Origin: Monoplex corrugatus
Taxonomy: Eukaryota; Mollusca; Gastropoda; Littorinimorpha; Ranellidae
Assembly: GCA_030674185.1 (NCBI GenBank)
Contig: JAPXFY010000026.1
Location: 58,980,965 to 59,044,964, forward strand
Direction: 5' to 3'
Length of the DNA stretch: 64,000 bases
Below the pieces are notes generated by a model. That model made no database searches. It worked only from the letters and a program-made list of their open reading frames with translations, and was not told where the DNA came from. This document shows, in pieces, positions 11,118 to 21,840 of this stretch (the first letter of the stretch is position 1; each line of letters begins with the position of its first letter). The position numbers and the translations under genes were made by a program.

Positions 11118-11390
11118 GAAAAAACAACACACCCACACCCTACCCCACACGGCACGGGCAAGCGTAATAACCCTCTCACACACATACGCCCTAGCACATT
11201 TCGTCATTACACACAGGATTACAGAAATGTCAAACCATCACAAGATTCAAACGCTCCCCCCTCCCCCACTCATCCGTCAGCAAGGTGATAACCACAGACA
11301 AGGCCAGCTATGGTCTGAGATCATTGCACACAGATTGTTGAACGGGGTCTACAACTACAGTACGTGGAGAAACAAGTGTTAGCAAATACC
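11118..11390. other. anonymous DNA after poly-C
   Basis: Proline/threonine-codon-rich, C-rich DNA with no recognisable gene or repeat family. A 66-codon frame starting at 11088 is only the C-rich tract and flank. Confidence 0.5.
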
Positions 11391-12800
11391 GACTGCGGCG
11401 ACCAGTGAAGACACTGTATGAACACAGTTTGTGTCAATGAATGGTTCTGCTCCCCCTTCTGTTCCATTGTGACTTGGAGTTCCCCAAGGTTCAGTTCTTG
11501 GATGTTTTCTGTTTGTTGCGTACACTCCTTTTCTTCCCCAGTGTAACCAGCACTCTATTGACCATCACCTGTTTGCTGACAACACTCTATTGACCATCAC
11601 CTCTTTGCTGACAACACTCTATTGACCATCACCTGTTTGTTGACAACACTCTATTGACCATCACCTGTTTGCTGACAACACTCTATTGACCATCACCTGT
11701 TTGCTGACAACACTCTATTGACTCTGTTGCTGACAACACTCTATTGACCATCACCTCTTTGCTGACAACACTCTATTGACCATCACCTCTTTGCTGACAA
11801 CACTCTATTGACCATCACCTGTTTGCTGACAACACTCTATTGACCATCACCTCTTTGCTGACAACACTCTATTGACCATCACCTGTTTGCTGACAACACT
11901 CTATTGACCATCACCTCTTTGCTGACAACACACAACTACAGAAATAAGTATCGTCAACTGAACTGGACGAAACCACTTCCTCACTGCATTTTGCGTAGAT
12001 GACAATAAAAAACTAAATAACTGACAATGACTTAAAGTTTAACAATGATAAGACTGATCTTCTGTTGTTTTTACACACCAGCAAAGATGTACCTTTCCCA
12101 AGTTCAGTCTCTCTCTATGTACATGTATATGACATTCCCTTGTCTGATTCTGTATGAAATCCAGGATTTATCTTTGACTCTAACCTTTCCATGCAACAAC
12201 ATGTAACCAACGTATGTCAAGTGGCGTATTTGGAACATAAATGCATCAGCGCTATTCGCCATCTACCCTCTGATTCTGTAACTAATAATCTCGTAACCTT
12301 TTGTGTATTTTCTAGTCTAGATTACTGTAACACTCTTCGGTCTTCTTATTGGTGCTCCCTTGTCTGTTGTCCAGCTTTTACAGGAGGTTCAACATTTTGC
12401 TACAAGACTTGTTGTTATAGCTTCTGTCTATGACAGTTTACCATCCTCTGCTTTGTATGCTCCACTGGCTGCCTATTCAACAGTGTGTTAGATACAAGGC
12501 AGCTTGTATGGGTTACAATGTTATCTCTGGCTCGACTACTGCTTACATATCTGAATCTCGATACAGATGTAAGACTCATACTTTCTGAACCTTTGCCCAT
12601 ATGCGTCGTTTTTTGTTTGTTTGTTTGTCTTTACTTTTTATTTTTTTGTGGGAATAAATTTGCATGAGATCTGAGAAATTTACCTAACATTTCCACTTTT
12701 ATGTCGCAACTTACAGTTCATCCTTTCTGTGAATTCTTCTGTGTAAACCAAATTTGTTCACGTTGAGCTTATCCCCATCCTATGTTAGTGTAGCAGCGTA
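11390..12800 (+). mobile_element. L2-like LINE family C fragment with expanded FADD box
   Basis: Decayed reverse-transcriptase 3' half. Before the array: [10 protein letters not shown] (motif B). At 11550-11935 the segment coding SIDHHLFADNT (motif C region) is repeated as a 32-bp minisatellite. After it come QHVTNVCQVAYLEHK, ISAIRHL, SLDYCNTL and LHWLPIQQ-like pieces, matching family C at 16559-19256 (ISNVCRIAYLELRRISTIRHYL). The 3' UTR ends near 12800, aligning loosely with the end of the copy at 26978-27430. Many stops and frameshifts; no function expected. Confidence 0.75.
11550..11935 (+). repeat. 32-bp minisatellite inside LINE motif C
   Basis: About 12 units of ACACTCTATTGACCATCACC followed by TGTTTGCTGACA (or TCTTTGCTGACA). 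The unit covers the codons of the catalytic FADD-like box of the host LINE, with one shortened unit near 11720. 32 bp is not a multiple of three, so it destroys the reading frame. Confidence 0.9.
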
Positions 12801-12814
12801 GTCCCCTATCATTG

Positions 12815-13165
12815 GTACTCTCCTTGCCATACAAGTCACAGAGATTCTTCCAGTTTTCTCCTTGCCATACAAGTCACAGAGATTCTTCCAGTCTTCTCCT
12901 TGCCATACAAGACACAGAGATTCTTCCAGTCTTCTCCTTGCCATACAAGTCACAGAGATTCTTCCAGTCTTCTCCTTGCCATACAAGTCACAGAGATTCT
13001 TCCAGTCTTCTCCTTGCCATACAAGACACAGAGATTCTTCCAGTCTTCTCTTTGCCATACAAGTCACAGAGATTCTTCCAGTCTTCTCCTTGCCACACAA
13101 GTCACAGAGATTCTTCCAGTCTTCTCCTTGCCATACAAGTCACAGACATTCTTCCAGTCTTCTCA
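12815..13165 (-). repeat. 38-bp minisatellite inside LINE endonuclease, 9 copies
   Basis: Plus-strand unit TCCTTGCCATACAAGTCACA plus GAGATTCTTCCAGTCTTC. On the minus strand it reads EDWKNLCDLYGKEK, which continues the endonuclease homology of 13165-13590 (VAQGDYNVKVG then ..EDWKNLC). The array therefore grew from LINE coding sequence. All frames stay partly open and give spurious proteins. Confidence 0.85.
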
Positions 13166-13590
13166 GGCATCTTAACCAACCTTGACGTTGTAGTCACCCT
13201 GAGCCATGACGATGTGTTTCTTGTTGACTTTGATGATGGCTGTTTGAAGCTGTGTGTAGAATTCTTCAATCAGGTCATCGTCATAGGTCGATGTGTTAGC
13301 ACATACGCTCGTATTTGCACTGCTGTGACGTTAAATTGTTTCCCTTGCATGTGGATGCTCATGAGTCTGCTGGAAACGGGTCAGTATTTCAACACAGCTT
13401 TCTTGATGTTTATCAAAATGCCTGCTCCATGTGCCTGTTTCTGTTTTTTCCACTGTAGGATAGAACATGCCACTCTCCATCTGTATGTCACCATTTTGTT
13501 CATCTGACTTCACAGAAGTGTCTTGGGTAAGACTGTTCTGGTGGAGCCCATCCTTCTCCTGGTCAGATGTTGTTGTGTTCATTCCTCACA
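13165..13590 (-). mobile_element. LINE endonuclease fragment
   Basis: Minus-strand frames contain RFQQTHEHPHARETI, then TYDDDLIEEFYTQLQ, VNKKHIVMAQGDYNVKVG. The YDDD..EEFY.QL and (V)QGD(Y/W)NAKVG motifs belong to the apurinic-like endonuclease of a LINE group related to the reverse-transcriptase piece at 14130-15700. Frameshifted and truncated. Confidence 0.6.
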
Positions 13591-13604
13591 TGTAGCATGT
13601 AGTG

Positions 13605-14115
13605 CTGGCTTACATGGTTACCTGTGACAGGTAGTACTGGGTTACATGGTTACCTGTGACAGGTAATGCTAGGTTACATGTTTACAAGTGACAGGTAGTA
13701 CTGGGTTACATGGTTTCCTGTGACAGGTAGTACTGGATAACATGGTTACCTGTGACAGGTAGTGCTGGGTTACATGGTTACCTGTGACAGGTAATGCTGG
13801 ATTACATGGTTACCTGTGACAGGTAACACTAGGTTACATGGTTACCTGTGACAGGTAGTGCTGGGTTACATGGTTACCTGTGACAGGTAGTGCTGGGTTA
13901 CATGGTTACCTGTGACAGGTAATGCTGGGTTACATGGTTACCTGTAACAGGTAGTACTGGGTAACATGGTTACCTGTGACAAGGTATTACTGGGTTACAT
14001 GGTTACTAGTGACAGGTAGTACTGAATAACATGGTTACCAGTGACAGGTGGTACTGGGTTACATAATTACCAGTGACAGGTAGTACAGGGTTACATGGTT
14101 ACCAGTGACAGAGGA
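13605..14115 (+). repeat. 32-bp minisatellite, about 16 copies
   Basis: Unit TGGTTACCTGTGACAGGTAG then TGCTGGGTTACA, with frequent single-base variants. CCTGTGACAGG is a near palindrome inside each unit. No LINE origin was recognised for this array. Confidence 0.9.
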
Positions 14116-14129
14116 TGACCTCTGACCTG

Positions 14130-15700
14130 ATCTATAGGCATTGACAACATTCCTGTACAACACTGGAAACATGCCATCTGCGACAAAATCAGGCACACAG
14201 GTGAGTGGCCACTGCCATGGATCCCGTCACTAATCGTCCCCCTCCCCAAGAAAGGAAATCTCCAGCACTGTCAGAACTACCACACTATCAGTTCCATCAG
14301 CCATGCCAGCAAAGTGATGCTCAAAGTCGTTCTGAATAGATTACTGCCACAACCAGATACTATCATTGCTGAAGAGTAGGCAGCACTCTGCGAGGGCACA
14401 AATCCATCAAACAGATCTTTAACCTGCGTATCCTTTGTGAAAAACGGCTCCAGCACCAGAGGGAGTTCTACTAAAGCTTTGTAGACTCCAATAAGGCGTT
14501 TGACGGAGTATAGTAAAAGGCGCGTTGGGTCATCATGAAGCAACAGGACATCAGACATAACCTAATCAAGACGTCTGGCAAGTGTACTCTACAGTAACCG
14601 TGCAGTACTCACACTGTGTGCTGTTGGAGTGTAGTTCCACACTTCAGTTGGAGATCATCAGGAATGACTGTTGTCCCCAAACTGTTCAAGATATTCCTGG
14701 AAGATATCATTACTGAAGCACTTAAAAATCACATCAGCACAGCAACAGTGGAGGAAGAATAATTACAAATGTTCACTTCTGAGATGACATTGATGGCCTG
14801 GCAGGCAGTGAGGAAGAATTCACCAGCTTGTTAAAACACTTGATGAAATATTGACGAGACATGACGTGGAAACCAGAACCAACAGGAGGAAGTTGATGGG
14901 CGGCCATAACACCTCCATCACTACTGATATAAATGTCGATCAACTAAAACTAGGAACTACTAAAAAATTCACTTACATGGAATCCATCATTAGTAGTAAG
15001 GGATCCAAACCTGAAATCCTCTCAAGGCAGCAAAGACAACAACAGCACTGTCCAGCTGAAATATGTATGGAAGGACAAGAACATCTCCATGAAACACAAG
15101 ATCAGGCTTTTTCGTGCACTGGTATATTTCATTTTACTGTACGCATGTGAGACATGGACCCTCACAGCAGATTTGGAAAGACGAATCCAAGTCATGGAAA
15201 AGAGGTGTTATCACAAGACAGTAAACATCAGACACACTGATCATATCACAAGATAGTAAACATCAGACACACTGATCATATCACAAAACAGTAAACATCA
15301 GACACACTGATCATATCACAAGACACCAAACAACAGACACACTGATCATATCACAAGACAGTAAACATCAGACACACTGATCATATCACAAGACAGTAAA
15401 CATCAGACACACTGATCATATCACAAGACAGTAAACATCAGACACACTGATCATATCACAAGACAGTAAACATCAGACACACTGATCATATCACAAGACA
15501 GTAAACATCAGACACACTGATCATATCACAAGACAGTAAACATCAGACACACTGATCATATCACCAGTGAACAAGTGTGACAAACTATCAGCACACTGCA
15601 CTATGAGAAGATCTGCTGACTTTAGTTAAGGAAACAAAACTACGTTGGTTTGGCCCTGTAACACGATCCAATGGCCTTGCTAAACCTGCCAACCAGTTCT
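14130..15700 (+). mobile_element. decayed LINE reverse transcriptase fragment
   Basis: Frames read NIPVQHWKHAICDKIRHTGE, VPLPKKGNLQHCQNYHTIS, SHASKVMLKVVLNRLLPQ, DDIDGLAGSEEEF, KDKNISMKHKIRLFRALV and LLYACETWTLTADLERRIQ, in this order. They correspond to the fingers, palm and thumb of the LINE group with PLPKKGNLQ and FADDIDGLAG motifs. Motif A is damaged and many stops are present. A 35-bp minisatellite interrupts the thumb region at 15195-15565, after which homology resumes (KIC.LLLRK.NYVG). Confidence 0.7.
15195..15565 (+). repeat. 35-bp minisatellite inside LINE thumb coding region
   Basis: About 10.5 near-identical units of GACACACTGATCATATCACA plus AGACAGTAAACATCA. The flanking LINE frame reads RHTDHIT, coded by part of the unit itself, so the repeat came from LINE sequence. 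Confidence 0.9.
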
Positions 15701-15727
15701 GCTAGGAACTGTTGAGGAATGGAGAGT

Positions 15728-15795
15728 AAGCAACAACAACAACAACAATAACAACAACAACAACAATAACAACAATAACAACAACAACAACATCA
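15728..15795 (+). repeat. (CAA)n/(AACAAT)n microsatellite
   Basis: About 65 bp of CAA with interspersed AAT units. Confidence 0.9.
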
Positions 15796-15835
15796 AAACT
15801 GATGCACAGACAAATTTGCACAATCTGAATTCTCT

Positions 15836-16055
15836 TGCCTCATAAAATGTCCTATAATTGTTGCTGGTCTTTTCCTAATCTTTTTCATTAACGTTCTTTT
15901 TGTGTCTGCTTCCTTCCAGACTGTCTCGTTTGTTTTCTTTGCTGCACATGGAAACCTTAACATTCCTCTTAGAAATCACATTTCTATTCAGAAGATTTTA
16001 CAGGTCTTCTTCATTTTCTGCAAATTAGAACAGTGTCATCTGCATAACAAAGACC
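15836..16055 (-). mobile_element. RTE-like LINE 3' fragment
   Basis: Minus-strand piece of the same RTE-like family as 52131-53615: the segments around GTCTCGTTTGTTTTCTTTGC and CTTAGAAATCACATTTC match, followed by an internal jump to the segment containing CAGTGTCATCTGCATAAC. It is about 220 bp, internally deleted, and lies head-to-head with LINE D. Confidence 0.7.
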
Positions 16056-16059
16056 GATG

Positions 16060-16558
16060 CTGGGTAGATACATTCATTTAACACTTGTAGGACCGTCAGC
16101 AAGCTACTGCCATCAATCTAAAGAGAACAAAACAAAACAAAAAAGAAACACCACAATAGCAACATGGAATGTGAGGAAATTCCTGCAAGAGGGAAAATTA
16201 GAGAATGTCAAAATGGAGATGGACAGGCTTAACATTAGTATTTTAGGACTAGGGGAAGTGATATGGAAGGGGGCAGGCATGGTAACATCAGGAGAGCATA
16301 CAATAATATATTCAGGTGGAAACTCACATGAAAGTGGAGTAGGCATCATAACTGACAGGGACAAATCAAAAGCAGTTAAGAGATACTGGGCTGTGTCTGA
16401 CAGAGTTTTTCTAGTTAAATTGGATGCCAAGCCATTTGATATCAACATCATCCAGGTGTATGCACCAACATCCGCAAGTACTCAGGACGAAATTGACAAC
16501 TTCTACAAAGTATTAGAGATAGCCAAGGCTCAATGTAAATCACAAGAAGTTACAATGA
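16060..16558 (+). mobile_element. RTE-like LINE D, endonuclease part (left of insertion)
   Basis: Start of an RTE-like element: TIATWNVRKFLQEGKLENVK, MDRLNISILGLGEVIWKGAG and VKLDAKPFDINIIQVYAPTS, the N-terminal half of the apurinic-like endonuclease (motifs TWNVR, xGE.(R/I)W and QVYAPT). The frame is open from 16057 to the insertion point, where an ATA tail of a minus-strand LINE begins. The frame resumes at 19257 with MGYFNAKVG, which completes the expected endonuclease motif. Confidence 0.85.
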
Positions 16559-16829
16559 TAATAATAATAATAATAACGAAGATTTGTTGAGCGCCTTTTC
16601 TCGACTGAGCTCTAAGCGCTTTACATCGATACAAATTATGATAATGACTAGAGCAAATCAAACAATCACTAAATCAAACAAGCAAATGAATCAACAAATG
16701 AATAAAACTCAAAAAGACATGCTCGCAATGCCCCCTCCCCCCCTCCCCCGCACACACACATACCCCACCCCACCTGCACATACTGGCGTGCCGCACGCGC
16801 GCACGCGCACGCACGCACACACACACACC

Positions 16830-16877
<48 letters not shown>

Positions 16878-16915
16878 GCTCCAAAGACACATGGAAAATA
16901 TAAACACTAGAGGTA

Positions 16916-17150
16916 AAGTGGATTGGGGGCAGCGGAAGGGGGGGGGGGCACTGAGGGGATTCTAGAGGAGGGTGGGAGGCGGCGTAAGATAGAACCGGGA
17001 TCAGTGTTGCTTAAATAAACAGGAGAGATGCAGTGGATTGGGGGCAGCGGGAGGGGGGCAGGGCACTGAGGGGATTCTAGGGGGGGGGGGAGGGAGGCGG
17101 CGTAAGATAGGGCCGGGTCAGTATTGCTTAAACAGATAGGTCTTCAGAGA
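16916..17150 (-). repeat. tandem duplication of ~120 bp in LINE C 3' UTR
   Basis: Two copies of a block with GTGGATTGGGGGCAGCGG, CACTGAGGGGATTCTAG, GGAGGCGGCGTAAGATAG and GGTCAGT(A/G)TTGCTTAAA, each with a long G run of different length. Confidence 0.85.
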
Positions 17151-18145
17151 GGACTTGAAAGAGGCTGTAGAAGTAGAATGTCTATTGGTGAGGGGAGGGT
17201 ATTCCAGATGGCTGGACCCTGATAGGAGAAACAACGCTGACCAAAGGATTTTGTTCTAACAGTAGGGAGACAGAGAATGCGATCATCAGATGAGGAACGG
17301 AGATTTCGAGAAGGGACGTAGAGGCGAAGAATGTCAGACAGATAATCAGGGCCTGTGCCAGAGACAGATGAGAAACAGATTGAAGAAAGTTTATATGAGA
17401 TTCTAGATTGTACAGGTAGCCAGTGCAAGGATTTCAGAAGAGGTGTGATATGTTCATGTTTGGGTGACTTGAGAATCAGCCTTGCAGCATTGTTTTGTAC
17501 TTTTTGGAGCTTTTGAAGCAGATACTTTGGCATGCCTGCAAGAAGAGCATTACCATAATCAAGCCTGGATAAAACAAAGGAACAAACCAGAGTTTTGGTT
17601 GCATCTACAGACAGATAGTGGCGGATGGTGCTTATTCTCCTAAGTTCCAGGTATGCTATCCTGCAGACATTTGATATGTGAGATTTAAAAGAAAGGGTCT
17701 GATCAAAAATGACACCAAGGTTACGAACATGGGGAGAAATCTGAATGTCAGCACCATCAATACAAATCGCGTCTGGAAGTGAGGGATGTTTTTCAAATTT
17801 TGGAGGAACAGTTAACAAAACTTCTGTTTTTTCTTCATTGAACTGCAGTTTGTTGAGTGTCATCCAAGCCTTTAAATCATATATGCAGTTTTGAGTACTT
17901 TCAATCACTTGATGGATTTGAGTAATTGGGCTGGACTGATAGAGCTGTGTGTCGTCAGCAAAGCTTTCATGTGATAGAGAGTGACGATTAACTATCCCAA
18001 AGATAGGTGTTGTGTACATGATAAACAACACAGGTCCCAGCACAGAACCCTGTGGAACTCCGTATTCCAATCGCGTAGCAGGTGAGCAGAGGCCATTTAC
18101 TAAGACTTTTTGTGTACGCTCACTAAAATATAAGACTTTATCCAA
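17144..18145 (-). pseudogene. LINE C reverse transcriptase C-terminal half
   Basis: A 333-codon frame continuing the previous one: [20 protein letters not shown] (motif B intact), SHESFADDTQLYQSS (motif C with both Asp), LKAWMTLNKLQFNEEKTEVL (motif D), VRNLGVIFDQTLSFKSHISN (motif E), then the thumb and C-terminal LHWLPVQSRISYKL, YVPSRNLRSSSDD and GPAIWNTLPSPI. Motifs needed for catalysis are all present, so the element died late, mainly by one frameshift and 5' truncation. Confidence 0.85.
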
Positions 18146-19251
18146 GCAAGGACGGTACCCTGAATGCCAAAAGAGTATTGCAGTCTAAACAGAAGAATTT
18201 CATGGTCAATCGTATCAAATGCTGCTGATAGATCAAGAAGAGAAAGAACAGAAATTCTATCATCATCAAGCGATGTGAGAAGATCATTTGCAACTTTTAA
18301 GAGGGCAGTTTCTGTGCTGTGACCTGCTCTATAGGCTGATTGATGTGGGTCGAGGAGATTATGGGTCTTAAGATGGTCAAGAAGCTGAGCCAGTACAACT
18401 CGTTCAATCAGTTTGGCCAAAAATTTCAAATTTGAGACAGGTCTATAGTTTTTCAAGATGTTGGGATCAAGGGAGGGCTTCTTTATCAAAGGGCGGATGA
18501 TGGCTGATTTGTAAGTACTGGGGAAAATACCACTTGAAAGAGAGTCATTAATAATATGAGTTATACACGACAAAAGGACATCAAGACAATCAAACAAAAG
18601 GTGGGCTGGGACTGAATCAAGTTCACAAGATTTCTGTGGAGAAGCAAGCATGATTTTCCGTACTGCTTCAGTAGTTACACTTTGAAATGAAACAAGGGGT
18701 TCACCACAGAAAGATTTGTCACTTGAGTGAGGGGAGCCACAAGTTGTAGACACGTCAAGATTGTCACGAATAGTTCTTATCTTTGCACTAAAGAAATCAG
18801 AAAAATGGAGTGGTAGTTCAGTTGGTGATATAACAGATGGTAGAGTGGTGGTCTGTTTTTTTCCTAAAAGAGTATTTAAAACACCAAACAGTTCTTTGGA
18901 TGTGGCACATTGGGCAATTTTTGATGAGTAGAATGCTGTTTTAGCGTCTGTCAGAAGTTTAGTCACTTGGTGTTTGACAGCATTCATAATGTCTTTGAAT
19001 ACATGAAGCCCAGACTTGAGCCACTGGCGCTCTGCTCTCCGTCGTTCCTGCTTCGTCTTCTTCAGCTGGTCAGCCACAGCACTGTACCATGGGCACGATG
19101 GCCGGGAGGTGACCTTGCGTCGTCTGGCAGGGGCGTGGGTGTCTAGGACATCACAAAGACATCGATCCAGTTGCTCAGCAGATGGTTGAGGTGTTAAGTA
19201 GAGGCTGGTCTGCAGGTCCTCTTTGAAGGCAGCTAGGTCAATGGAAGCCAA
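18100..19251 (-). pseudogene. LINE C linker and reverse transcriptase N-terminal half
   Basis: A 383-codon frame. Residues 1-130 are the post-endonuclease linker (DTHAPARRRKV, KKTKQERRRAERQWLKSG, CATSKELFGVLNTLLGKK). Residues 215-330 are reverse-transcriptase fingers (KSCELDSVPAHLLFD, NDSLSSGIFPSTYKSAIIRP, LKNYRPVSNLKFLAKLIERV, HQSAYRAGHSTETALLKV). Motif A is [16 protein letters not shown]. The frame leaves homology after AWIKSY because of a frameshift near 18140. The Met is internal to the original protein, as the endonuclease is missing. Confidence 0.85.
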
Positions 19252-19256
19252 GTTCC

Positions 19257-21590
19257 ATAATGGGATATTTTAATGCTAAAGTGGGACAAGATAGGGTGGA
19301 GGATATAGTTGGACCTCATTGCCTTGGTACACAAAATGAAAGGGGAGGGAAACTTGTGGAATGGGCACAGATGAATGAGTTCATAGTAGGAAACACCTGG
19401 TTTGAGCAGCCTAAGATAAGAAAATGAACATGGATGAGTCCAGGAGATAACATAAAAAATTAAATTGACTACATCCTCATCAATAAAAGATTTAGTAATT
19501 CTTTGCTGACAGCAAAAACACTACCAGGAGCAGACTGCAACAGTGACCACAATCTTGTAATGGGAAGATTTAAGCTGAAATTAAGGAAAAGGAAACAGAC
19601 CAAAAGCAGTATCAAACTAAATCTTTGACTCTTAAAGACAGATGAAGCGATACGTAAAAAAAATTAATGTACATGTTCAAAACAAATTCAGTGCTCTGGA
19701 AGACATTGGTGACAGTGAGGAACAATGGACAAAGCTGAGAAACTCGTAAAATGAAGCTTGTAAAGAAATGCCTAGAGCAGATAGAAAAGCAAAACAGAAC
19801 TAGATAACAAAGAAATTCTAGGCTTGATGGAAGAACGGACGTAGGCAAAGGGAAAAGAGGAAAGAGGAAAGGTGCAATGAAGCTAAAGAAGCTTGGCTGA
19901 AAACAAAATCCGAAGAAACAGAAGACCGACACAAAACAGATCCACAAGATATGTACAGAAGAAGTTATGAAATTGTCCACAGGAAAAAGACATGCACATC
20001 AACTGGTTGCTTAAAATCGAAAGATGGTACGCTAATAGAGGAAAAAGACAAAATATTAGCCAGATGGGGAGAGTACATTAAAGGCCTTTTTGAAGATGAC
20101 AGTAACGAAGAACACATTATAAGAAAGAACGGTAAAGGACCACCCTAATGAAAGATGAAGTTAGAGCAGCACTGGAAAAGATGAAACCGGGAAAAGCCCC
20201 AGGACCAGACGACATTACTACAGAGATGATTGAAGCCCTGGAGGAATTTCGCACTGAAAAAATAACAGTTCTCCTAAATGATATTTACGACATTGGAAAA
20301 ATCCCCAAAGATATGTCAAAATCAATTTTCATTGCTGTTCCAAAGAAGACAGGGGCTATAGAATGCGAACCCCATCGCACAGTCAGCTTGATGAGTTATG
20401 TAACAAAAATCATGTTAAGAATAATCATGATGAGCACAAGGAATAGAATCAAGAGAGAAATAGCAGAAGAACAGTGTGGATTTGTGGAAGGGAAAGGAAC
20501 TGTTAATGCCATATACATCCAAAGAACTATCATAGAAAGGTCAATCGAGTTGAATAAGGATTTATATTTATGCTTTGTTGATTATACCAAGGTTTTCGAT
20601 CGGGTAAGACATGGAGAATTGATCAACCAACTAGAAAGACTCAATATTAATGAAGAAGATCTACGAATAATCAGAAATATGTATTGGGAACAAACAGATG
20701 CAATGAGAATAGAAAACGATATAAGCTCTTTCCGAAATATCAAAAGAGGGGTCAGACAAGGTTGTGTTCTATCACCAGATCTGTTTTCACTTTACAGGAA
20801 AAACATCATGAGATACCTATAAGAATACCCTGGATTAAAGATTGGAGGAAAAATAATAAACAACATTCGTTACGCAGATGACACCGTGCTAATGGCAGAA
20901 AATGAAAGGGGTCTACAAAACTTTGTGAATATAGCAGAAATAGAAAGCAAAAATAAAGGGCGGAAGGTAAATAGCAAGAAGACTGAAGTCATGGTAATCA
21001 GTTAAAAACATGAAATTTCATCATGCAAAATAACAGCAATCTTGAGACCAGTTGATAAGTTTAAATATCTGGGAACGATCATCTCATCAGACGGCAGATG
21101 CACATCAGAAATAGCTATCAGAATCGGCCAAGCCAAAACAGCATTCAAGAAGATGAAAAGCATTCTTACCAATGTTATATAGAACCAATACTGTTGTACG
21201 GTTGTGAGGCGTGGCCAGAACAAGATTGAGGCAGCCGAACTGTGGTTTCTAAGAAGAATGTTGAGAGTTCCATGGACTGCAAAGAAAACAAACGAAACAG
21301 TCTTGATGGAGGCAGACACAAGAGGATCATTAATCAGGAAGATTAGGAAAAGACGGGCAACATTTGTAGGCCATTTATGAGGAAAGGGGAATTAGAGCAC
21401 CTGGTCACAACAGAAAGCTAGAGGGATAGAGAGCACCATGTAGACCCGGGGAGAAAATATTGGACTGACTTGCAGCGTGGCTGAGGACGGAGAGAATGGA
21501 AGACATGCTTGTAGCAACAAGGGATAGACACATATGGAGGGCCATGGTCGTCAACGCCATGCGGCAGGACACTTGATGATGATGATGAGG
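19257..21590 (+). mobile_element. RTE-like LINE D, remainder to 3' end
   Basis: Continuation of LINE D: MGYFNAKVGQDRVEDIVGPH, INKRFSN and DCNSDHNLVMGRFKLK complete the endonuclease; then the linker, the reverse transcriptase (20148-20822, then a stop), IRYADDTVLMAENERG (motif C), LRPVDKFKYLGTIISSDGRC and NKIEAAELWFLRRMLRVPWT at the C-terminus. The last codons contain GATNAMRQD-type sequence followed by a GATGATGATGATGAG tail at 21574-21590. Numerous stops and frameshifts. Confidence 0.85.
20148..20822 (+). pseudogene. LINE D reverse transcriptase fingers and palm
   Basis: A 224-codon frame with MKPGKAPGPDDITTEMIEAL, KKTGAIECEPHRTVSLMSYV, EEQCGFVEGKGTVNAIY, CFVDYTKVFDRVRHGELI (motif A; Lys-Ala to Lys-Val) and IKRGVRQGCVLSPDLFSLY (motif B). 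A stop follows YL at 20820, while homology goes on in another frame with YADDTVL (motif C). Dead copy of the RTE-like family seen many times in the window. Confidence 0.8.
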
Positions 21591-21599
21591 GCATAATCG

Positions 21600-21840
21600 T
21601 TGATGCTGATGAGGTTGAATCTTGCGAAGCTTGTGTTGAGGAGCCAACTGGCCATTTGAGACCAGGCTGAGTGTGATAAGTTAAGAAAGTATATCTCCCA
21701 GATCATGGCTTGACACACTTTTGGGCTTTGCTATAAACTGAGTAGAGTGGAAGAGCTTGCTATTGGACTTAGTGAGTACGTACACTCTATCACCAGATGC
21801 TCAAAAAACCATATAGCAGTTTGAAAGAGAAGAATATCAA
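21600..21840. other. no feature recognised
   Basis: Sequence between the LINE D tail and the next LINE fragment. A second short GATGCTGATGAGG stretch follows the D tail. No gene motif is visible. Confidence 0.4.

Larger units (their letters stand above)
16559..19256 (-). mobile_element. L2-like LINE family C, 5'-truncated, inserted in LINE D
   Basis: Minus-strand element with its 3' ATT tail at 16559-16576 and its 5' truncation point at about 19256. It splits LINE D between VTMI and MGYFNAKVG; ATAAT is present at both junctions but cannot be separated cleanly from the tail. It contains the linker and reverse transcriptase in two frames (18100-19251 and 17144-18145) separated by one frameshift, then a 3' UTR with a duplicated 120-bp block, CA tracts and an end with paired GCGC motifs (AAAGCGCTTAGAGCTC, AAAAGGCGCTCAAC). 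It is the best-preserved L2-like reverse transcriptase in the window. Confidence 0.9.
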
